Assembly (NCBI GenBank): GCA_018398765.1
Contig: JAHBMJ010004463.1
Span: 55,479-70,478, forward strand
Direction of reading: 5' to 3'
Length of the DNA: 15,000 nt
Source of the DNA: Chromera velia
Lineage: Eukaryota; Sar; Chromeraceae
Positions 9,200-15,000 of this stretch are shown here, piece after piece. The first letter of the stretch is position 1. The number at the start of each line of letters is the position of its first letter. The notes below the pieces were generated by a model. That model searched no databases. It saw only the letters and a list, made by a program, of their open reading frames with translations, and was not told the DNA's origin. Position numbers and translations under genes: made by a program.

Positions 9200-9256
9200 A
9201 TCGACTTATATAATCCATAATGGGTGAACTTAATCCATTAAATATATAAATTAATT
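9200..9256. promoter_or_regulatory. AT-rich core of the divergent intergenic region
   Basis: The segment contains ttatataatcc (9206-9216) and aaatatataaatta (9240-9253), plus a direct repeat of taatccat (9211-9218 and 9231-9238). It lies between the 5'-proximal SET exon and the CCCH gene start, in otherwise mixed-composition DNA. It could contain TATA-like elements for one or both genes, or be an unrelated AT tract. Without mapped transcription starts this is only a position-based guess. Confidence 0.3.
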
Positions 9257-9260
9257 GCTG

Positions 9261-9290
9261 ATGCATGCATGCATGGGCGCGCGCGCGCGC
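9261..9290. repeat. ATGC tract abutting a (GC)7 tract
   Basis: ATGCATGCATGCAT (9261-9274) runs almost directly into seven GC dinucleotides (9277-9290). The alternating purine-pyrimidine GC stretch is of the type that can adopt Z-DNA, and the ATGC part holds TGCATGCA palindromes. Both adjoin the AT-rich core of the divergent spacer. Confidence 0.8.
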
Positions 9291-9802
9291 ATTGCGAGCG
9301 CCATGGAGACAACTGAGGGAAACACAAGAACGAAACCAGACGAATCCAGACCGGTCCAGACGCGAATCATGCGGCAACTGGTGCAAGATGGTGCAAGACA
9401 TTCGTAGTTGACTGCTTACCGGCTGGACCAACTGATTTGGTTCATGGGGGGAGGTTTGGCATGCTTTCAGAAATGTTTCACTCGATTTTTGCCCGCCGAT
9501 CTCCAGTCAGAGGTTGATCCCCAGAGTTGAAGAGAATCCCCAGTGGCTGTCGAAACGTTCACACTTGCAGATCTTCAAAGCTGCCCGTCAGTTCGAGACT
9601 CTTCTGACGAGAGGCGTTTCACAGGTCTGCAAGAGAGGTTCTTGACACAGGGAACGCGGTTTGGTGGCAGTCGGCGTGGAGGACAGATTTGCTGTCTCCC
9701 GTCAACCCACAGAACGATTTTTTTGGAGGAACTCGACTGAGCAAGAGGGGCCTGACGTAGTGAATCCCGAGAGGCGTTGGTTCTTCAATCTCTCTGTAGA
9801 AA
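9291..9802. promoter_or_regulatory. Divergent spacer and probable 5' UTR of the CCCH gene
   Basis: No frame here is convincing: 9543-9740 opens at ATG but shows no domain and is not needed by the spliced models. The part nearest 9803 is expected to be 5' UTR of the CCCH gene, and the left part may hold the SET gene's promoter or a leader exon at 9445-9420. No promoter motif was identified with confidence. Confidence 0.35.
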
Positions 9803-11077
9803 ATGAGTGGGAGGAGAGGATACAGTTACGCAACAATGGCTGGAGGGGGTGGGGGGCATGGGTTTGGAGATCCGAGGCAAGAGTTCCTTCCAAGGGACAC
9901 CGACCCGGATGCGTCTCTTGAAGAGCTCAGGCAGATTGCTCTGAAGATAGTGAAGGCCACCAAAACCCTCCTGGACCCCTCACATCCCTCCTCGAACGTC
10001 CAGGCCAAGGAGTGTGGATGGGCTTCCATAGAGAAGCTGGCCGAGTGCAAAGCAAACGAAACATCGCTCCGACAGGGAGCGCGTCGGGGTCGAGAAAAGA
10101 AGCTTTTTCTTCAGGTAGGTTTGGCTCGGAGACGTCACCAAGACAGGCGCGAGTGATAACATAAGGGGAGACCTGAGAGAAAGAGAGCGTCGCGAGAAAA
10201 TTCATCGTAAAATTATGCTTACAGCACCGCCTCTCACGGTTGGATGCTTTTGTGCGTGCGTGCGTGTGTGTGTGTGTGTGTATGTGTGCGCGCTTTCGTG
10301 CGTGCGTGCGCGTGCTGCGTGCGCATGGAAGAGAGAGGGAGAGGGAGAGGGGGAGAGAAGAAAATTTGCTAGCAACAATTAAGAGTTTATCTTTAGAGGC
10401 ATCAGGGAGGGGGGGGGGAGGGAGGAGGAGATGGAGAAAGAGGAGAGAGAGACCCCAAATCTTCGTGCTTCTCTCCATCGAGTTGTCCGTCCATAATGAT
10501 ATTGTCACTGCTCGACAGCTTGACATTCTCTGAATTACTCCCTCGCTCCCTCCCTTGCCAATTCCGCCTATCTGTCACTTGTTATGCACAACGTTCATTC
10601 ACAAGAAAAAAAAAGGAGGTGATGAAACGATCTGTCCTTCCTGCTTGCGGGCTGCTTGTTTGTTGTCTAAGAAAGAATCATGCGGTTCGGCCGATTTTCT
10701 CCCTCCCTCTCGTGTCGCCCCCCCCTTTTCCTTTCCTTTCCTTTCCTTTCCTTTCCTTCATGCAATCCTCCCTTTCCCTTGCATGTCCTTGGTGCTGCAG
10801 ATCATCAGAGAGCACAGGGACATCTTCGACATCTCTCCAGACGGCACGGAGATGCGGAGACGCGACTGGAGGAAGTTCCTCGCGAGGGATCACGACAGAG
10901 TCTGCCCGATGGTGCTCTTCGGATTGCCGTGCAAGGGAGATGACAGGGCGGAGTGCACCTGTGCGCATGTACCTGCGAGCTACATGCGGAAGAAGTTCAA
11001 GGAGGCCTACTGCATGAGGCACTACAGGCACAAGCTCTTCGACTGGTTCGCCTGCCCCTACAGGTCTGTCTCGTCCT

Positions 11078-11111
<34 letters not shown>

Positions 11112-11683
11112 TCTTTTCTTTCAAAAAGACCTTATATGCGTCTCTCTCTCTTTTTTTTCTGCCTCTCTCTTTCTTTTTGCATTTTTGTGGGGCACTTTTC
11201 TGTGAGAGCGGCTCCTCCGCTGCTCTTCTGTTCCGTTTCTCCCAATCTTTGCATCAATGCTGGACCTTTATTGGAGAATCGCCTGTCTGTCTCTGTATCT
11301 GTCTGTCTGTAAGAAAAGACGATAGAGTCTGTCTGTCTCTTTGTCTCTCTGTCTGTTTCTCTGTCGCCCCGCCCCCCCTTGGTTCCTGTCGATAGATCGA
11401 ACAGTGACATGAATTTTTCATTCATTGATTGATCTGTTCAACTCACTGAACTATTCTTGCCTGCAGGGAGTATTGCCATGAAGCACACTCGAGGGAAGAG
11501 GTCGACCCCTCTCTCGGCCTGCGGGAGCCCACCAGAGAGACGCTCTCGATCCCCCACATTCGGGGGAAGCCCGTCGAACCCAGACCGAAGTTCAAGGCCG
11601 AGAAGCCATGCAGACAGATGCTTGTCAACGGTGCCTGCAAACTGGAACCGGCAGACAGATGCAAACACGCACATCACCCAAAG

Positions 11684-11717
<34 letters not shown>

Positions 11718-12123
11718 GTGTGTACAGGTGTGCGAAGAATACGAAAACCCACGTAGCGCAAAGACGGTCGCACATGATCGCTCTGGTTCACCAGTAGTCG
11801 CTTCATCTTCTTTCTCTTGCGCGTGCCTTTACGCTTCTCCACATCTCCCTCGCGGAGCTTTCCTTGAATCTTCCTGCCTGATGGATGGATGGATGCAGGA
11901 AATTGATCGGGGCGCGACGAGAAAGAGAGAGCTGTTGGCAGAGTACTGCAATTTCGGGTCGGTCGGCTGCCTTCGTCCCTCTCCTTCTTTCTTTCTGCCT
12001 GTCTTTCTTTCTTTCTTGCTTGCTTTCTTTGTTTCTTTCTTGCTTTCGTTCGCTCGTTCTTTGTTTGTTTCATCTTGTTGTCGTTTGCTTCGTTTGAGGT
12101 TTGAGAGATCAGTGGCATGAATT

Positions 12124-12181
<58 letters not shown>

Positions 12182-13905
12182 GGAGAGAGAGAGAGAGAGA
12201 GAGAGAGACTTTTCTGCTGGGAGAGACTGGGGGAACCAACGAGGGGGGGTGTCGGTGTGGCGGTTTGCTGGTAAAGTGGTCGTGCGAGGAAGGCCTTAGG
12301 CCTCGTTGGACTTTTTCTTTCAGGAGTTTTGGAATATACTTCATGCGTACGGGCAGATTTTTCTTTTCTTTTTCCTGAGCTCTCGCATCTCTTCCGGACC
12401 ACAGAAGAAGCAGACAGACGGTTAGGCAACCATGAAGGCGAACCGACCGAGGAAGGCAGGCAGGCAGACAGATAAGGAGAGGAAAGGAAGGGTAAACAGG
12501 CAGACGGCCAAAGAAGGACAGACGTTGCCTTTCTTTTCCTTTCTATTCTTCGGGTACTTTGCCTACTCCAAGTTGTCGGAATTCGAAAATCCGTATCCTT
12601 TCTCTAGGTGCCCCCCTTTTGACTCTGTTATCAAGTACTCTTTTTGCCTGCATGTTTCAAATGAACCTGCCTGCCTCCCTGCGTGTCTGCGTGCAGGAAG
12701 ACGTTTGACTTCGGGTGCCCCTACGGGAGTGACTTTTGCTTCTACCCCCACGTAGAAGACCAGGAGGACCCGCACATCAAATTCCAGAAGAGAATGATCG
12801 GCATGATCCAGTCTGGGCAGTGGGGAAACGTGAGTGAGTGAGTGAGTGGATGGGTGAAGTCGTTGGAGTAGATGGAGTTTTGTGCCTTTTCTCTTTCTCG
12901 TTCATCTGGTCTGTTGTGTGCTTTTTCAACACACACGAAGGAACCAGGGGAGCAAGGGAGGGAGGGAGGAAGCGCGTCCACAGGCCTCTCAGTCGACCGT
13001 GAGTCGATAAATGATGTCACCATCGTGTGTGTGTGTGTGTGTGTGTGTGCGTGCGTGCGAGCGAGAGAGAGAGAGAGAAAGAGAGAGTCTATCTATCTAT
13101 CTATCTACCTTGTCAATGCAAGATTTTTCTTTTAGTCCGGGTTGTTCTTTGTTGGTTCCTTTGGGTCCTTTGTTTTTTAGTGGCGACAGACGGCAACGCA
13201 ATCGGAGGTCTAGCTAGCTATCTGTCTCGCGCCGTGCGCCCCTCTCCCTCCCGCCCTCCCTACCGATACCTACGTTTCCACAATGTGCTTTTGAACTTTT
13301 GCCTTCATGTTTCTTCGGTACTGCATTCGCATATTTTGATTCCGTGCCTCCTTCCCGGCTTACTTGCCTGCCTTTCTGTGTGCAGGTGTACCATCATGTC
13401 TTCACGAGCTTCGACGAGACAGTGATGGTTGGTCCAAACGTCAAGATGTTCCTCTGGATTTGTTTTTTGTTCTGCTGCGTCGTGCCTCTCTGCATGTTCG
13501 ATTCAGACGGTTGCGCCCCAGACTCCACTGCAGGTCGCATGACCATACAATTTTCTCTGCCCCTGCTTTTTTGTTTTGTTTTCCCGTTTCTTACTTTGTT
13601 TGTTTGTGCAATCAGAAATACGCACTCGACCACATCGAGGGTTGGCTGTACTGCGCGCGCATGTCACGCCAAGACGAGGTCGGGAAGATCTTCCTGAAGC
13701 GCCTGGCGACAGGGCAAGGGGTGATGGGGACACCCGAGAGGAGGGACAACGTGATGCTGGAATTTTCCCTCTATGTCCGTCAGTCTTTCTCTGTCTCTGT
13801 CGCTCTCTATGTATAATATGTCTCTCGATCTGTCTGTCTCTCTCGCTGCTTCTCTCTTTCGTTCTCTCGCACTTTCTCTCTGTTTTCCTTTCTCGATCTC
13901 AACGT

Positions 13906-13945
<40 letters not shown>

Positions 13946-15000
13946 CTCTCCATCTCTCTAGCTCTCTCGCTCCTTCTCTCTTTCTTTCTCTCGCTCTCTC
14001 TCTCTGTTTTCCTTTCTCTATCTCATCGTCCGTCAGGTCTCCCTGTCTGTCTGTCTCGGGATGGTCGTGTAGACGTGTGCACGCATGCGTCTGAGAAATC
14101 AATATGAACACCTCCTTTCTTCCTTTCTTCCTTCCTGCGTTCCCTGGTGGGCTGCACGAACGACTGCAGATTCCGGGGATGTTCGACGAGTGTCTGATGT
14201 GGTGCCACCGAGGCCCAATCTTGGGACTCGAGAGGTTCCCTCCCTGCCGCAGTTCTTCAAGCACCTCTACGAGAAGGGAGTGAGGGAGAACATCTTCAAA
14301 CTCGAAATGGTGCACGACGTGGCAGCGAGGAGATTCGCCTCCCCCCTCTTCGACCTGTCCTATGAGAAGGGGGTCCGTCAGTCTCTCTCTTTGCATTCAT
14401 TCGTGCGGGGTCTCTCTCTCTCTTTCTCTCTCTTTTCTCTCTCTTTCTCCCTCTGTGTATGTGTAGTGCTGGATTGGGGGTGGGAAGGGCAGGAGGGAAA
14501 TGAATGCATGAAGATTGAATGAGGAAGGAAAGAATCTCTTGAACTGCAAGACGAAAATAAAGAGGCAGAAGAGACCAATGGAGGAGAAACCAACTAGTTT
14601 TCCTCGAGCTCTCTTCTCTTCTGCTGCTCTCTTTTCTCCTGTGCGTACTCATTCTTCTCTCTCCCTTTTCTTCCGTACGGAGATCAAATGCGCCCCTCTT
14701 TCTTCCCCTTCCTTCCGGTTTTCCGTTCTTCCCTGCCAAGCTTTCGGCTTTCCTTTCCGCCTTCCTCACTGCCAAAAACTAACTGGCTCGTCTTTTCCCT
14801 TCCTGTCCCCATCACTGGACACGAAAATGATGTCGCAGGAGAAGTCAACGAATGAGTGAGTGAGTGGGTGAGTGCCCGGATGAATGAGTGGATTGATGGA
14901 TAAATGTACGCATGCAGGTGCCGGGCCGACTGAGGTACTACAGAGAGGCCTTCGAAATTGCCTACAAGGAGGAGCAGGAGTTCCTGGCTGCAGAGAGGAA
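9803..15000 (+). CDS. Four-finger CCCH zinc-finger protein, spliced, 3' end beyond the window
   Basis: CCCH fingers usually bind single-stranded RNA, so a role in mRNA processing, stability or translation is likely. Proposed exons are 9803-10114, 10801-11063, 11467-11683, 11899-11957, 12697-12829, 13386-13427 (or 13439), 13616-13774, 14170-14372 and 14918 onward. All introns are GT-AG and phases agree through exon 7. The ATG at 9803 (aaaATG context) starts a Gly-rich N-terminus. Finger 1 is C139-x8-C-x7-C-x3-H160; finger 2 C175-x13-C-x5-C-x3-H199; finger 3 C240-x8-C-x7-C-x3-H261; finger 4 C281-x9-C-x6-C-x3-H302. Pairs 1-2 and 3-4 look like duplicates. The part after about residue 310 has no recognised domain; exon 9 is Glu-rich and probably helical. 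Distant resemblance to plant tandem-CCCH or Unkempt-type proteins is possible but unproven. Exon 8 shows an apparent missing base. Confidence 0.85.
10251..10323 (+). repeat. (TGCG)/(GT) compound microsatellite, intron 1
   Basis: TGCG units lead into nine GT dinucleotides (10264-10281) and then more TGCG/GCGC units. It lies in intron 1 of the CCCH gene, upstream of a (GAGAGG)-type purine run. Confidence 0.9.
10731..10755 (+). repeat. (CTTTC)5 microsatellite in the intron 1 pyrimidine tract
   Basis: Five CTTTC units precede the exon 2 acceptor at 10799-10800 by about 45 bp. They extend the pyrimidine-rich region that would support acceptor recognition. Confidence 0.9.
11079..11104 (+). repeat. 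(CT)13 microsatellite beginning just after the intron 2 donor
   Basis: The donor at 11064-11065 is followed within 15 bp by an uninterrupted CT tract, then more CT/TTTC-rich sequence through the first half of the intron. Confidence 0.9.
11684..11723 (+). repeat. (GT)11 then (ATGT)n repeat that includes the intron 3 donor
   Basis: The first GT of the tract, at 11684-11685, is the 5' splice site of intron 3. Eleven GT units are followed by about three ATGT units and a short GT tail. Any length change moves only intronic sequence, but offers many shifted GT donors. Confidence 0.85.
11899..11957 (+). CDS. CCCH gene exon 4 (59 nt), carries the first Cys of finger 4
   Basis: The exon lies between gatgcag and a weak GT donor (gtcggtc). 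Exon 3 ends in phase 0 and exon 5 needs two bases carried in; this exon enters in phase 0 and leaves two bases, so it repairs the frame. Its end reads LLAEYCNFG, which joins exon 5 (KTFDFGCPYGSDFC) to complete the fourth finger. The AEYC segment aligns with EAYC at the start of finger 2. Without it exon 5 would have only two cysteines and a histidine of a finger. Confidence 0.7.
12124..12208. repeat. (TC)12-(CA)16-(GA)13 compound microsatellite, intron 4
   Basis: A TC tract (12124-12147), a CA tract (12147-12178) and a GA tract (12179-12208, with one GGG interruption) lie end to end. The TC and GA arms are complementary, so one strand can fold into a long hairpin with the CA tract as loop. 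The tract lies within the 739-bp intron 4. Confidence 0.92.
12830..12848 (+). repeat. (GTGA)n repeat starting at the intron 5 donor
   Basis: The donor GTGAGT at 12830 is itself the first one and a half units of four tandem GTGA repeats, followed by gtgg. Confidence 0.85.
13025..13107 (+). repeat. (GT)12 / GA / (CTAT)n compound microsatellite, intron 5
   Basis: GT repeats (13025-13048) pass through GTGC units into a GA-rich stretch and then four to five CTAT units (13089-13107). All lie inside intron 5. Confidence 0.9.
13842..14034 (+). repeat. Internal duplication of about 124-bp offset in intron 7
   Basis: The stretch from 13842 (ctcgctgcttctctctttc) to about 13909 recurs with few changes from 13966 (ctcgctccttctctctttc) to about 14034. 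Both copies include ctctctgttttcctttctc and a cgtc(cgtc)ag motif. Between them lies a (TC)17 tract (13909-13943). Confidence 0.75.
14170..14372 (+). CDS. CCCH gene exon 8 with an apparent reading-frame break
   Basis: The right half clearly codes in one frame (LPQFFKHLYEKGVRENIFKL), ending at donor GTCCGT. In the left half the frame that continues exon 7 in phase 0 reads IPGMFDECLMWCHRGPILG with high third-position G/C, but it meets TGA at 14280-14282 unless one base is added around ttccctccc (14236-14243). The alternative is a single open frame from 14172, reached if exon 7 ends at 13778. Its first 25 codons have poor codon bias. I favour a missing base in the assembly or allele, at moderate confidence. 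Confidence 0.6.

Noticed and set aside
9072-9431. Minus-strand open frame of 119 codons in the divergent spacer
   Set aside because: It reads through the GC and ATGC tracts and across a strong acceptor at 9090-9089, and no domain is visible. The short exon at 9088-9028 explains the signal better.
11608-12120. Plus-strand open frame of 170 codons containing Cys-Val runs
   Set aside because: The Cys-Val run is the (GT)n microsatellite of intron 3. Only the out-of-frame exon 3 and the in-frame exon 4 parts of this stretch are coding.
13576-14094. Plus-strand open frame of 172 codons, Ser/Leu-rich
   Set aside because: It crosses exon 7 in the wrong frame and then translates the TC-rich intron 7. 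It is a microsatellite artefact.

Overview
The window is nuclear DNA of a eukaryotic microbe. Its genes are split by GT-AG introns of about 190-740 bp, acceptors nearly always end in TGCAG, coding exons favour G/C at third codon positions, and introns and intergenic DNA are full of microsatellites. No bacterial operon, organelle gene, rRNA or tRNA was recognised. Intron style and the SET-domain family suggest an alga of the chromerid alveolates (Chromera-like). Other algae with repeat-rich introns, such as brown algae, cannot be excluded. The lineage is an inference.

Layout. Bases 1-3560 hold no convincing gene: one possible terminal exon (629-897), microsatellites, and a sharply AT-rich island (about 2190-2790) with a GC-rich hairpin cluster. 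Bases about 3560-6830 are two diverged head-to-tail copies of a unit of about 1.6 kb, without a conserved reading frame but with large copy-specific insertions. A minus-strand gene for a SET-domain protein follows (about 9088 to 7039): the SET core is clear, two small upstream exons are probable, and the 5' end is unresolved. A spacer of several hundred bases (AT-rich, ATGC and GC tracts) separates it from a divergent plus-strand gene. That gene runs from an ATG at 9803 to beyond the window end. It is spliced from at least nine exons into a protein with four CCCH zinc fingers, built as two copies of a two-finger unit.

The two genes are arranged head to head and may share the 9.1-9.8 kb control region. 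One encodes a probable protein-lysine methyltransferase and the other a probable RNA-binding protein; nothing in the sequence shows that they work together. The most notable observations are the tandem 1.6-kb repeat, the duplicated finger pair, introns whose 5' splice sites are the first bases of simple repeats, and an apparent missing base in each gene, in the same direction.
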